Source: Tanytarsus gracilentus (taxonomy: Eukaryota; Arthropoda; Insecta; Diptera; Chironomidae). From it: a DNA stretch of 64,000 nt. Of the stretch, positions 52,401 to 63,300 are shown in pieces. The position numbers were made by a program, and so were the translations under genes. The notes under the pieces were generated by a model, which worked only from the letters and a program-made list of their open reading frames with translations, was not told the origin of the DNA and did no database searches. How positions within the stretch are numbered: the stretch's first letter is position 1; every line of letters begins with the position of its first letter. The stretch is from positions 3,556,501 through 3,620,500 of the forward strand of contig JAXRKN010000045.1 of NCBI GenBank assembly GCA_038502055.1. Reading direction: 5' to 3'.

Positions 52401-55400
52401 ACATGTGTCCGTTTCTATATCGATGAGAGATTGAGTGAGAAATTGATTGATTTATTGGAAAGTTGATAAGCGATGAAAATGGAAAGAAGAAGAAAAAATG
52501 GACGAGAAAGTTGTTATGAACGTTTTTTTAATTTATTTTAAAAAATTCTAAATCGTCTAGAAAATTTAAAATCGTATAATAAAATAAAATCGTATAATTT
52601 GAAAAAAGATTTGAATTTTTAAAATTTGAACTGACCAAATAAAAAATATTCAAATTTAAAAAATTACTCAAAAGCTCTTTTGTCCATATCAAAATTCACT
52701 TTACTCCATCAAAATTCAATCTTCTTTCCATTTCAGCAAATGTCGACTGCTCATAGCATTTTTCGCAACAGAGAAATAAAAAATTTAAAATTCAATTGCA
52801 TATTTTTGACTTACAAATGATCCTGTCGCTTGAATGCTTTCGAACACATTCCACAAACGTATTTTCTCTCATCACTATGAGTCAATTTATGCTTCGCTAA
52901 TGCTGATGCATTTCCAAAAACCTTGCTGCAAACCTAAATGGAAACGAAAGAATTTGCATAAAAACGATTGCGTTGATAATCAATTTCGAGTGAGAGCGAG
53001 TGTAGCGAATAAAGCGGTCTGGCTTAGTGAGAGGTTAAACAAATTTTGAATATTTGATGATTAAATTTTCATCTCACAACTCGAGAAGATGTAAATAAGA
53101 GTTAAGGGTGGAAGCACTTTTGACTCACATACACAACTACAGTAGCAGAGCAGCCAAAGTGTACGTGGTAAAGCAGTTCAGAGCCATTCGTGGAAATGAC
53201 TTGAATTTTAAACAGTTTGAAATTTTCATTTTCTCGAAGAAATTTTTTGACCGAATTGTCAAGGGAAAGTTAAGAGAAGTCTATTTGAGACCATCATTAC
53301 CAACATTAAAAGCCCAAGTCTTAAATAGAATATTTGAGTGTGTGTGTGTGAGTGAGAGCGAATGGACATGATAACATGACCCAGATGCTTAATTAAGTGT
53401 GTGCATACGAGAATGAGAGAAACAGCAAAAGGTAAAACGAACATTTTCAATTTCATTGCCATTCGAGGAGTAATGGCCACAGTTGTGAATGTGAAATTTG
53501 TTGCCGACCTAAACATTAATCTTCTCAACCTCTGTTTCGGCTATTTTTGGATATTTTTTCCTCATAGAAGAAAGAAAAATTGATGTTTCAATAAATCAAA
53601 CATGAAAAATCATCCAAATGCGTTTGAGTGTCTACAAATTAACAGCATGTGAATCAATTAATTCTGATAATCTTAAGTTAGTTTGAAAATCATAAGAAAA
53701 ATTAAATTTTAAATTTTCAACCCTGGAGACTATTTTTTACGCTTCACCTCACGAACATTAAATTTATCGTGACGATGCACTTTCTCGAATATTAATTTAC
53801 AAATTATGAAAATGGCAAACATGTAACATAAAATTTATGTCCTTCACATCCTGCCCTGATTTCCTCTCACTCTACATAGTCACAACTGACTACCATGGAT
53901 GTGAGCATGGAGTTATAATAACTCAGAATTATAACAATAGAAACAGCTCACTAATGGCCATGCGAATGGATTTGAGAGATGGAAAAGTTTTCTTTTCAAC
54001 AATTTTGAATGGAAATGGAAAAAGTCGGAAAAGCTTTTTTTTTCAAGGACTCTCTGTGAATTTTCTGAAAGGAATTAGTCAACAATTGATTCTCGATGCT
54101 CATTAAATTGAATGGAATTGTGCGTGGGCATGCGTGCTTGTGTTTATCGCATTTTCCTAGTATTTCTCTTATTTTTTCGATTTCTAATCATTTCGCAAGA
54201 CATCCAGACTCCACTCAAAAGATTGACATCCGACGTCGACGACGAGACGATAAGAAGATTTCGCATCTCTTTGTGTGACTTTTCCATTATTATTTTTTCT
54301 CTCGTTGTGTTGAGATCGAAATCTATGCGATTTATTTTGTTACCGTTAACAATTTAACGAATTTCCTTCCCTTTATTTTCCATCATGCACGCATCGATGT
54401 TATCGTTTCCACATCATGTGTGTGGAATGTGAAAAGGAAATCGAAAAGAGAGCGGAAGACAATTCGAAGACAAATAAAAATTTGCATAATCATCAAAAGA
54501 CAGCCAATGGCAAAAGCAAATACGATCGAATCAAAAAATTTATGCTGATTTTTCTTATCAATTCTTGTTCAGGTGTTTCCTGGGTCGCTTTGAATGATTT
54601 CGAAGACTTTTTCTTGTCGTTATGACAATCTTATGAAGTTTTCACTTTATAAAACAGGGATTGGACACTTTCACATGGATTTAAATTTAAATCTTGAGAT
54701 TAAATTTAATACGTCGCTCATTTCTCACTCGAAAGTTTTGTATTTTTTCAATTATCATAAGCTATCAACTTACTTGACATTGCTGCGGCCCATGTCTCGT
54801 TGGCGACGAAGTTTTCGGTCTTGATTTCTTTGTTGTTGGAGTGGCTTGCGGTAAATTGGAATTTGATGATGCTGTCGTGGCTGTTAATGTTGTCATGTTG
54901 GCAAACGACTGCACGGATATCGATGCAACCGATGTCGATGATTGTGACAATTTTTGCTGATGAGCGATACTCAAGGCATTTGTTGATGTCTCAATTACTT
55001 TCGCCACTGCTGGAAATAAAAATAAATGTTAAATTTTTATCACTCATTATCGTGCGTTTTCTTGTTATTTTCAGCAGCAGCTTGACATGTCCCTTCAAGC
55101 ATCTTCCATTATTTTTTTTGGTCCTTCTTTTTTGCTCCCAAAATTTTCATTATAAGTTTCAACGGACGACAAAAATTGTTGGTTTAATTTTTACGTTGAA
55201 CACTGTTGTTGATAAATTAAGTGGCTCTTATGTTTTCGATGATGCCGGCAGAAAAAACATCATGTAAGAGCTTACATATTTTTTTCATGAACAAGAGTTA
55301 CTTTAATTGATGATAAAAATGTTGAAGAGGATTTACGAAAGCTTTAATATTTTTTTCGTGGAATTCCATGGAAGTGAGAGATTTTAAAGAGAGCTTTCAT

Positions 55401-58400
55401 CTTGAAAAGCTTGAACACGAGTTAACTTTTTTGGTGGTTATTTCTCTAATTTTTACACTCAAAAAATTTCACCATCTGCATCTCCAAATTGTTTTAATTT
55501 TTTTACTATTCAAATTTGTAAATGCAATCTTAATTAAAACTTTCATAAAAGTTTCCAATACAAAAATTTACGAAAAGCTTAAAAATGTTTTTCAATATGA
55601 TTTTAATGCAAAAATTCTCAATCAACCTCCGGACATGCAAATGAGGCCAGAGAAAAATAAATTCAATTTTCTTTTCAGTTCGCCGCTTTTGCATGTGCAC
55701 ACAGCGACATATAAGAAGCTTAAAATATTTTAATAAATTGAATTTCCATTCAATTCATGTACCTTCACTTTTTGCATTTATCGTAGCACCCGATGCGGTT
55801 TTAAAGAATTGTGCACTCTGAATTTGACGATGCGTGGAACCGTCGGTCATCGTTATGTCATATGTTGTATCACCGTTTGAAGCTTGAAAAGAGCCAAGTA
55901 CATCTGCAAGGAGTTCAGGATCGGGGTAGCCGATTGTCAATGCATTATTAATTGTGCCGCTTGTCGAGTCATTTGAAATTGGAGCTTGAACTGCCTCGCG
56001 CAATTGTAACGTCACAGATCCTTCAGCGCCCATCGATGCACTGCACATAAGAAGCCGAGGCGGTGCCAAACCAGTCAACGGTAGTCGCAATCCCGCTTGA
56101 ACCTACAGAAGAAGAAAAAAGAAATTTAAAAGATGATGAGTTAGATATAAAAGGCAATAAAATTTAGGGATTTTTATAGCCGTTTGGGAGCGTCCTTTTC
56201 TTGATTGGTTTTATGACTTGCGAGGGATGAAATTCTTTTTAAGATTTGTTTCCACAATTTTGCGAGTGTTCAAGCCTTTAAATCTCAAGACGACATGTTT
56301 AAATTTACGACTTGAGATAATTTGTAGAAAATAACTTTAAACTTTGCTCGCACAGCCCATAAAATTTTTCTCGATCTCGATCTTTAAAGGAATTTCTCAG
56401 TACATCTAACCTCAGCGACATGAAGCATGTGCAAATTAAGAAGAAGAAAGAATTTTTTATTGTTGTTGTCTTGGCAAATTTCCCACTTTTTTTCTGTCGC
56501 TCTCGAAAGTCGCGTCGCGCTCTACAATGATGATGATGACACATGAGAGATTAATTTTAGTTTATAAATCTCCGCGCACTGAAAACAACAAACACGATTT
56601 TATGTTTTAAAAGACGAACACTCATTTCTGCAAACATCGTGAAAAACTTAAAAGTGTTGAGATTTTTTTTCTCTCGCTCAACGAAGAAGTTGTTGAGACA
56701 CAGCCGCGAATTATAAAAACAAACAAAAGAGAGATTACTTAATCCACCAAAAATACACACACACAAGATAATTAAAATGCGAAACATTCTTGCTGCTTTG
56801 CGAGTGAGCGAAAATATTTTAATGGATTCTGATTTAATTGGGAAAACTTTACTTAAGTTTTTTCGACGAATAATTTATTATAAAAAAGAAAATTTTGATC
56901 GCTCGAGGAGTGAAATTTTTTATTTTACTTCATCAGAATTTTCTTAATCTTTCATTACATTCTGATGATTTAGGACTCGAGTAAATAAATAAATTCAAAT
57001 ATTGCCATTTCGGCCAGGGATGAGAACTAGTAAAATTTAAGTGAACTGACGTACACTGACGTACACCCACGTACACTGACGTACACCCACGTGCACTGAC
57101 GTACACTGACGTACACTCACGTACACTGACGTACACTGACGCGCAATTAAAAAAATTAACAAAGATAAAATGAAAAAAAAGACAAAAAATAAGAATTTGT
57201 CTTTTTACAACCATTAATTTATGTTAAGTCTATAAAAATATATATTAAACTTTTTTAAAAGCAATAACATTTCATAATATTTGAAAACCTTTTTTTCCTT
57301 TTTACTAAAAAAAAAATATTCTGCAACCGTGAAAAAATTGAAATGTACACATCTTCAAGCCCGTTATTCAAATATTTTACATTAACCGTTGAACGTTGCG
57401 TTGCTACTACAAAAAAATAGTAATTAAATTTAAATTACTACATGTACATCAATTTTACAAGATATTTTCATAGGGCTCAACTGCAGATTTTACTGGACAT
57501 TCCCAGATTTTCACAAAATGTCCGTTCCGGATTTTTGAATTGAAATAAAATAGAACAAATTTGCACTAATTTGCAGAAAAAAGTTTATAACCTTTTTTTA
57601 AATGCATTAACTTTAAAAGTATACCGGATTTTAATGATCATTCCTTTTTTTTTTTGAAAAACTCTGATCGCCAAATAATTCATAATAAGCACTTTTTTGA
57701 AATATCTTAATTTTAAAAAAAAATTAATTAAATAATTTAAAATTTTATTAGACTATCCATCCAAACTTAATAATTGCATCCAATTGGAATAAAAAATACA
57801 AATATTTTTTGGTTTTTTTACTTTTATGAATAAAGACAGATCAACATCAAAAGTTCACAGTTTTTAAAGACATCATTAAATTCGGGAATATATCATATAA
57901 CATAATCTTGAATCCAGTTTTTAAATTTCATCAAGTGGTAAGAATAAAATTTTATTTTTTTTTTTATATTTCATTTAAAATTTTGAGACTCTTTGCTTAA
58001 AAAAAATATTAATATTAGATTTTATTTTTAGCAAAACTTTTTTACTATTGCGAAAAGCAAAAAATTTTTAGGTATATTAAAGTTAATTTTAAAAGTAATT
58101 AAAGTGCACTGTTGCACTTGGTTTAATTCAAAGTATGTTTAATTTACAAATTTAAAATAAATAAACTAAATTATTTTTTAAGAATTTATGAAAAACTCCA
58201 CAAATTGAAAAGTTAACTTTTCTTGAATTGAAAAATTTTAATGTCCAAGTCGTAAGAAAATTTTTTAAATAAAAATTAAGCTTAAATTTTGTGAATGTCT
58301 TTAAATATTTTAATAATTTGGAGAGTTTTATAAAATATTTTTGGATTATTGATACAAATTTAAAGTTTAGTTATTAAAAATAATTAAGTGAACTGACGTA

Positions 58401-60313
58401 CACTGACGTACACCCACGTACACTGACGTACACTGACGTACACTCACGTACACTGACGTACACTCACGTACACCCACGTACACTCGCGTACACCCACGTA
58501 CACCGACGTACACTGACGTACATTTACGTTCTTTAGAAATGCTAGTTCTCACCCCTAGCATTTCGGTAATGTTTACATCATCCACATGTCCATACAACTC
58601 TCTCTATGATGAATGTGTGTGGCTGTTGAAAATGCATTTTGAGCTTAGTACGAATGAGTGGGTGAATAGAGTGAGTGATAAGGGTTAAAGCAAATAAATC
58701 TGCGCTCACACGAGAAATAAATAAATTTTCACCAACACACGCAAAATTTTCCTGTTTGAGCTGGAATTCGCAATTCATTAATCAGCTTTTGCTCAACATC
58801 AGAAAAATCAATGAAATGGTTTCGAGGCTTTTTTGCACTCGAGTGGAGAAAAACTTTTTGATTTTGAAAATTCTTCTCCATTTTCAAAATGCTTAACACC
58901 ACAACAATCGCCTACAAACTAACCAACAAAAAATAGGGAGAGGATAAAAAAGTTATGCTGGATATGCCGACAAAAATTAAAAGATTAAAACTTTTTATCT
59001 CTCTCGTAGCGAGCAGAAAAATATGAAACGTGTCTGTAAGCTTCATCGGCAGCATGGGCTTAAATCCAAACCACAGAGAAAATATGAAAAGCGTAAAAAC
59101 TTTAGCTCATTTTTCAAAAAATTATCCACAAATTCATCTCGTCTATTGTCAAAAGGCAAAACATTGTTGATGACAACAGCAGCTGAGCGAATAAATTTTA
59201 AATCATCATTTTCTTCTTCACAATTGATTTAGAAGCGTCAGCTGGCGCTAGGGTTGAATAGGAAAATGAAAATTTTGCTGAATATGAAAAATTTTCTCTC
59301 GCAAAAAGTTTTTTTTTCGAAGGGAGAGAAGAAGATTGTAAATCATGTGCTATGCGATGCTTGAATTTTGGCTCAATTGAATTAAATCGATGGAATGGAA
59401 AATTTTAAAAGTTAAGAAACTAAAAAGTTTATGTCAAGTCATGCAAAACAAGATTTCATAATCGATCGACTTGAAAAGGGTTCAACAGTTCCTAAAAGTG
59501 AAGTTTTTGATTTATCTTAAAAATAAATTCAATTAATTCCCCTTTGTAATAATTAATTTCACAACTTGCGTCATTAGATACAGAAAAGAACTTTAATAGG
59601 CGAGCGTGATAAATTGCTCTAGAAAATTTAAAGTTTCATACCGCGCACGATTAAATGCCACTGCTGGCTTTAATAAAATTTTATATTAGCAAAATGAGTG
59701 CAGAATAAAAAAGCTGTTTAATGAGATTAAATTATGCCTCGTGATGACTCATTGTTGAGTGTGTGTCAGTGAATTTGATGCCAAATTATTTATTTTTAAC
59801 TTCATCACGATAATTGAAAACCGTCGCATGAAATAAAAATAACGAGACATAAGCAGTGTAAAATTACACACAGAGATGGCTTAAAATCCTCAACCGATAC
59901 ATCAAACTTTTTAATTAAAAACTTTTTTCACTGTTGCCATTTGCCTTCAGCTGCATCGTCTCTGCAAATGATTATAGTCATTATTATGGTAGAGAAAAAA
60001 GGAAGGAGGACACAAGATAGTGTTGCAAACAATCACCATCGTAGTTACATGCTCTACAGTTCGTTTTGTCGGTCAACTAGGGGGTTATTTTTTTGGTCAA
60101 AGGGGTTGGAAACTTTGACATTATTAATTAATTTAATAATTTTATAAAAAAATTTCCTTGAAAATTAAGAAATTAGGTGAAAATTTGTGTCCGCCCCTTG
60201 CACATATCCCACACCACAATATGGTTGAAAGTAGTGACACGTCCCATTGTTTTCAACGGCATTGTCGTCGTCGGCAAGCGTCGCATCATGAAACTTACGG
60301 AATTTACAGCCAT
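43374..60313 (-). CDS. C2H2 zinc-finger/ELM2-SANT protein, ZNF541/TRERF1/MIDEAS family
   Basis: Twelve exons join in consistent phase into 1514 codons (1513 residues): 60313-60299, 56102-55763, 55009-54774, 52933-52815, 52414-52146, 51894-51650, 48515-48174, 48103-47083, 47030-46174, 45968-45108, 44659-44502 and 43452-43374. Order of parts: C2H2 fingers 1-3 (about 196-271, with KRQDHL and SYCDARSLRRH), a fourth finger at about 453-473 (KNIPALNGHMRLHGG), Ser/Gln-rich disordered linkers, ELM2 (about 1210-1291), SANT (about 1302-1349) and two terminal fingers (1428-1450 and 1483-1503). In vertebrates this layout defines ZNF541 and its relatives TRERF1 and MIDEAS, whose ELM2-SANT region recruits HDAC1/2, so a nuclear corepressor or chromatin role is expected. 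The insect protein appears to keep all finger groups in one chain. The family call is strong; exon 1 and the exon-7 acceptor are least certain. Confidence 0.88.
44502..44659 (-). CDS. Exon 11: fifth finger, second half, and start of sixth finger
   Basis: Acceptor AAATAG|AGC and donor GGAAA|GTAAGA give 158 bp (phase 0 in, phase 2 out). It encodes SFSSRVALHGHTRIH, an Asn/Ser-rich linker, then DYPCRVCGK. Joined to exons 10 and 12 it produces two canonical fingers, C-x4-C-x12-H-x3-H and C-x2-C-x12-H-x3-H. The exon has no ATG-led open frame of its own and is easily missed. Confidence 0.92.
45108..45968 (-). CDS. Exon 10: ELM2 and SANT domains
   Basis: Acceptor TTCACAG|ATT and donor GCC|GTAAGT, phase 0 at both ends, 287 codons. 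ELM2 begins at about PRVNIGTDYQA and runs through LAKSSAVPMG. SANT starts at RWSQIEMEQF and includes YYFWKKLC. After an Asn-rich stretch the exon ends in HVCEVPDCSA, the cysteine half of the fifth finger. Reading past the donor gives only VS and a stop, so an unspliced frame would truncate the finger. Confidence 0.93.
46174..47030 (-). CDS. Exon 9: acidic, Ser-rich linker
   Basis: Acceptor AAATTTAG|AT and donor GAG|GTGAGC, 857 bp, phase 1 in and 0 out. It encodes SLDLLDDSDDLFS followed by an acidic, serine-rich disordered region with a basic patch PENKRIKSEP (IKSEP resembles a sumoylation-type site). No folded domain is seen. Confidence 0.88.
47083..48103 (-). CDS. Exon 8: Gln- and Ser-rich linker
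   Basis: Acceptor CATCACAG|GGT and donor AAGA|GTGAGT, 1021 bp, phase 0 in and 1 out. It carries a polyglutamine tract (VAQQQQQQMQQQ) and long Ser/Thr/Asn-rich segments typical of disordered transcription-factor regions. Confidence 0.9.
48174..48515 (-). CDS. Exon 7: central C2H2 finger
   Basis: The donor is AAG|GTGAGA. The acceptor sits in a run of alternative AG sites (CTTCAG|CAG|CAAG), all in phase 0, so one or two glutamines may vary; 48515 is my choice. It encodes a finger VECNLCHRKF-KNIPALNGHMRLHGG, the strongest single family signature (vertebrate TRERF1 has a very similar finger). Confidence 0.88.
48516..51649 (-). other. Intron 6, 3.1 kb
   Basis: Between the GTGATT donor of exon 6 and the tandem acceptor of exon 7. 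It holds duplication block C'. Apart from that it is AT-rich with no recognised exon or element. Confidence 0.75.
49675..50955 (-). repeat. Duplication block C', in intron 6
   Basis: Reverse-complement partner of 21771-23050, nearly identical across its length. It lies wholly in intron 6 (51649-48516) and carries the same non-coding open frames as its partner. Confidence 0.92.
51650..51894 (-). CDS. Exon 6: linker
   Basis: Acceptor CTAATTAG|GC and donor CAG|GTGATT, 245 bp, phase 1 in and 0 out. It encodes DASSPHGATCIQYQ, a Ser/Pro stretch and GLTRQQLDLISQIMQQTKQ, a possible amphipathic helix. No known domain. Confidence 0.85.
52146..52414 (-). CDS. Exon 5: fingers 2 (end) and 3
   Basis: Acceptor GATATAG|A and donor AGCG|GTAATT, 269 bp, phase 2 in and 1 out. 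It encodes NGHMLTHRNKKPYEC and the third finger with CGKSYCDARSLRRHTENHH, then a Ser/Thr/Asn-rich tail. Confidence 0.92.
52815..52933 (-). CDS. Exon 4: fingers 1 and 2
   Basis: Acceptor CCATTTAG|GTT and donor CATTT|GTAAGT, 119 bp, phase 0 in and 2 out. It encodes VCSKVFGNASALAKHKLTH, SDERKYVCGMCSKAF and KRQDHL. The first cysteine of finger 1 comes from exon 3 (CQ|VC). Confidence 0.92.
52985..53998 (-). repeat. Duplication block B', in intron 3
   Basis: Reverse-complement partner of 20435-21432, in intron 3 (54773-52934). It includes a GT microsatellite near 53340 that differs in length from the partner. Its lower edge is about 50 bp from the exon-4 acceptor. Confidence 0.9.
54774..55009 (-). 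CDS. Exon 3: Ser/Thr-rich linker
   Basis: Acceptor ATTTCCAG|CA and donor CAA|GTAAGT, 236 bp, phase 1 in and 0 out. It encodes AVAKVIETSTNALS, a Ser/Thr-rich region, a basic patch TTKKSRPKTSSPTR and the start of finger 1 (QQCQ). Confidence 0.88.
55763..56102 (-). CDS. Exon 2: N-terminal region
   Basis: Acceptor TTCTGTAG|GTT and donor GAAG|GTACAT, 340 bp, phase 0 in and 1 out. It encodes VQAGLRLPLTGLAPPRLLM and a segment LTIGYPDPELLADVLGSF. No known domain; the sequence has coding-like composition. Confidence 0.85.
57041..57144 (+). repeat. Left 10-bp minisatellite (GTACACTGAC unit)
   Basis: About ten units of GTACACTGAC with variants CCC/CTC/TGC. Because 10 is not a multiple of 3, reading frames through it give a pseudo-repetitive CTSVYVSVR-type peptide that is not a real protein. 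Confidence 0.9.
58387..58530 (+). repeat. Right 10-bp minisatellite (same unit, same orientation)
   Basis: About fourteen units of the same 10-bp repeat. It starts with the same AAGTGAACTGACGTACAC context as the left array, and the two arrays are direct relative to each other. Confidence 0.9.
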
Positions 60314-60334
60314 TTTTAATTACGAAAAGTGTAT
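60299..60334 (-). CDS. Exon 1: start codon, MAVNS, with leader
   Basis: An acceptor-like CTAATTGCAG ends at 60335, followed by 21 nt of leader, ATG at 60313-60311 in the context AAAATGGCT, four more codons and the strong donor TCC|GTAAGT. Its phase (0) matches exon 2. The coding part is 60299-60313. It is supported by phase, donor strength and start context only. A different first exon further upstream remains possible. Confidence 0.6.
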
Positions 60335-63300
60335 CTGCAATTAGAAATGAGAGAAGGGAAAAACAGGCATTATTATAATGTTTTGAAAAATATCATCAGC
60401 ATGTGTGAAAATGTGTCATGAAATTTATATCGTCAACGCTCTCTCGCCGTGTGTGATTTTTCATGTTTTTTTTATTATTTTTATCTTTCGCTCTGCAGCA
60501 ATTTTAATTATCAAAATTGCTTTATAAAGTGAAGAAGCAGGTGGTATTAGGGAAATTTTAAGCTCAGTTTGTTCGAGTTTAATTACCAAATGGAAAATGG
60601 AGATTTAACAAGCTTGTAAGTAATTATTTTAAGCTTTTTGAAAATTAATTTTTTCAAGCTTTTTTAAGCTCTAAAATTTGGATTGAAAATTGTCATAACT
60701 TAAATTTATTCGAACTCTCTTTTGACAAGTTGAAACTTACGAACTTCTCATGTTTTTCAACCACGCGCACTCCATCAAACTTTTTTGCCTACTCAAAATT
60801 CATTCCTTTTTAAAATCTTGTTATTCTTACACGTAATTAGCCCGAAGCGATTAATTCGACTTCATAAACTTTTTAACAACAGTCTTTGGCGGATATTAAA
60901 AATTCAGCATCATAATGATCTACGGAAAGTATACCAGAAAATTTTAATAAACAACTTTTTTTCCATCTCAAATCTCATCTTTATCTCATTGGAGCTAATT
61001 CGACGTTATATTTATCATAATTAAGCCGAAAGTAAATTGAAAGTTTGACGTTAATATTCTGTTGATGTTGAAGAGGATGAAATAAAAGGGATGGACTTTT
61101 ATGATTGTAGAATGTAATTTTTAAAATAAATTTCCACCCCTTCTCATTACTCTAGACATTCCCTCGAGAGAACAACAAGAAAAATCAACAACGCCACGTT
61201 CAGCACAGTCAAGTATGCCTCAAGGAATTTCATAGCAACAATCTCAAACCTTCCTTCCTTCCTTCCGTTCCATTCATTCTTCTTAAACTTATTAGAGATT
61301 TTTTATTTTGCGAAAACTCTTTAAAAATCTCAAAGTCATTAATCTCCATTCACAATTACACTGCTGATCATTTTTCAACATGCAAACAAACATTACGAAC
61401 TTTTCTTCGCGCATCTCAATTTATTATAAAACCAACATAACCGCGCGCAAAACTTTTCACGAGAAAAAAATTTTCGGAATGTAATTTTAATTCCTTTAGA
61501 GCGTAAAGTTCTCGGTGAGTGTGATGACAAATAGGTTTTCATTCCATTCCACGCTGACATTTACATCGTCGTTGAATATTCAAAATTTTCCTCCATCGAG
61601 GTTCACCGCCGAGGGATTGTCATTAAACCCATTAGTCTTGGAATTTATGATGAAAAATCGACGATTTTCATTTCATGTCTGAGACTAAGCAAATGCGCTC
61701 TTCGTTTCTGTATAAATACCAAGAGTTTTTTTGTGTGTTTCAATTAATTTAATCACCAGTCACAAATTAATTTGCGCCGCTGTGTGTTTTATTGCTTTTA
61801 TTTTTTCTCTTCTTTTCTATTCCTCATGGCGTGTTTTAAAGAGGATGAAAATTAAATGAATCTGGGGGAGTGTTTAAATGTTTAATCTTGAGCTGGAATA
61901 GAGAGTTAAAAAGTTAATCGAGTGATGGACGCGGAAAGAAAATATTTTGAAGGATTTTACTAAACTAAAATTGAAATATTTAAAATGAGTTGAAAAAAAT
62001 TATTTAATTTGAGAAAAATTCAGGTTCGATTCCTAAACATTTAAAATAAACTATAGTTAAAATTTTAATTTTTTAATTTTTTTTATCTTAAAACTTTAAA
62101 TTTTACAAAATGTTCAATTGACTTAAAAATTCAGAAAAATATTTATGTTCTACAAAAAACTTTTTTACTTTCATGCTCTTTAACTTTTCCTCTCTCACTA
62201 TCGAATGGCATGCTTTTTTTGTTGTTCATTCACCATAATTGACAGCGACAGGTGTCTGTGTTGATTATTCATAGGGAGTGAGAGGAAACAGTGAATGCTG
62301 CTGAGAGAGATGTGTAACCACCATAGACCAATTAAACATTCACACACAATATTTATCTTGAGCATCTTTTTTGCACGCTCAGCAACAGTCTAAATTCATT
62401 TAAAGAAAGTTTAAAATTTTTTCGCAGAAATAAAAATTAGAAAAATTTATTTTCTTCTTTAGATCTCTAAATTTTTCACTAAATCTAACTCGCATCAAAT
62501 AAAACAACTGGATATTTTACGCATCCATAAAAATGAGATTAAACACTTTCTTCAATAAATTTTTTTCACATCCATTTATCTCGCGTCAACGCCAAAACAC
62601 GCACCACGCTGTTAAATTAGTTCTCGAGTTTTTTCTCTGTTTTAATTTTCTTCCTACTAAATTTCACAACTTTTTTATCATTTTAAAATCTTTTTATGTG
62701 CATGACCATGATCAACTTTTTTTTATCTGAGAAAATTTTCTTTTGTGAAACTAAAACAATGGCATTGGATTAATGTGATGCGTTGACATGTTTATAGATT
62801 TTTTTCGTTTGTAATTAATTTGCTTTGCTTCCATTTGAGAAACGTTTCAAAAGTTCTGAATCGAAATGTAGCGAACATCCAAGCTTAATTAATCATTTTT
62901 GCCGACTCAGCTTTCATCAAAAATTCCAAACACGATTTTCCTCGAGACTCGTAACCGCACGAGCTGAAAGTCACATGAAATTTCTCCAAACTAATGAATT
63001 ATTAATGGCGTATTTCGACTATCATTAATTGGAACATCTGCTCCGATACAGCTTATTAGTTCTGTCATAAAAAAATAAATATTTCGGTGGAATTGAGATT
63101 GCGAATAAATTTGTAAAATTAAAATTTTTCGCATAATTTTAAAACATTTTTGTCTTCTTAGAGTTTAAACAGTCAAAATCCTTAAAAGTCAATGCGTCAT
63201 AAAACAACTCACGCATGTTGTTGTTTCTAAAAAAAATAAATTACGTGATGACACGCTGATGATGATGAGAAATATTTTTAAAAATGTACACTAGATAACG

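Larger units (their letters stand above)
57014..58558. mobile_element. Non-autonomous hAT-type transposon in intron 1, 1545 bp
   Basis: It is flanked by an exact 8-bp target duplication CATTTCGG (57006-57013 and 58559-58566). Terminal inverted repeats are 17 bp: CCAGGGATGAGAACTAG on the left and CTAGGGGTGAGAACTAG, read inward, on the right (two mismatches). Both ends carry a 10-bp minisatellite. The AT-rich interior has no transposase. The duplicated block at 19725-20249 retains the uninterrupted target, which confirms the boundaries. The element's orientation is undetermined. Confidence 0.92.
56964..59040 (+). repeat. Duplication block A', in intron 1, interrupted by a hAT-type element
   Basis: 56964-57013 and 58567-59040 match 19725-20249 in direct orientation; the 1545 bp between plus one copy of the 8-bp target are extra. 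Without the insertion the two copies are 524 and 525 bp. Confidence 0.9.

Noticed and set aside
58367..58597. Open frame of repetitive CTSVYVGVR-type peptide (and its counterpart at 56933-57214)
   Set aside because: It is the 10-bp minisatellite inside the hAT-type element read in one frame; there is no gene context.
58578..58896. Open frames shared with 19786-20104 on both strands
   Set aside because: They sit in duplicated block A/A'; both strands are open at once in low-complexity DNA and no family motif is seen.
62029..62045. tRNA B-box-like GGTTCGATTCC
   Set aside because: No A box or cloverleaf-forming sequence lies the right distance upstream.
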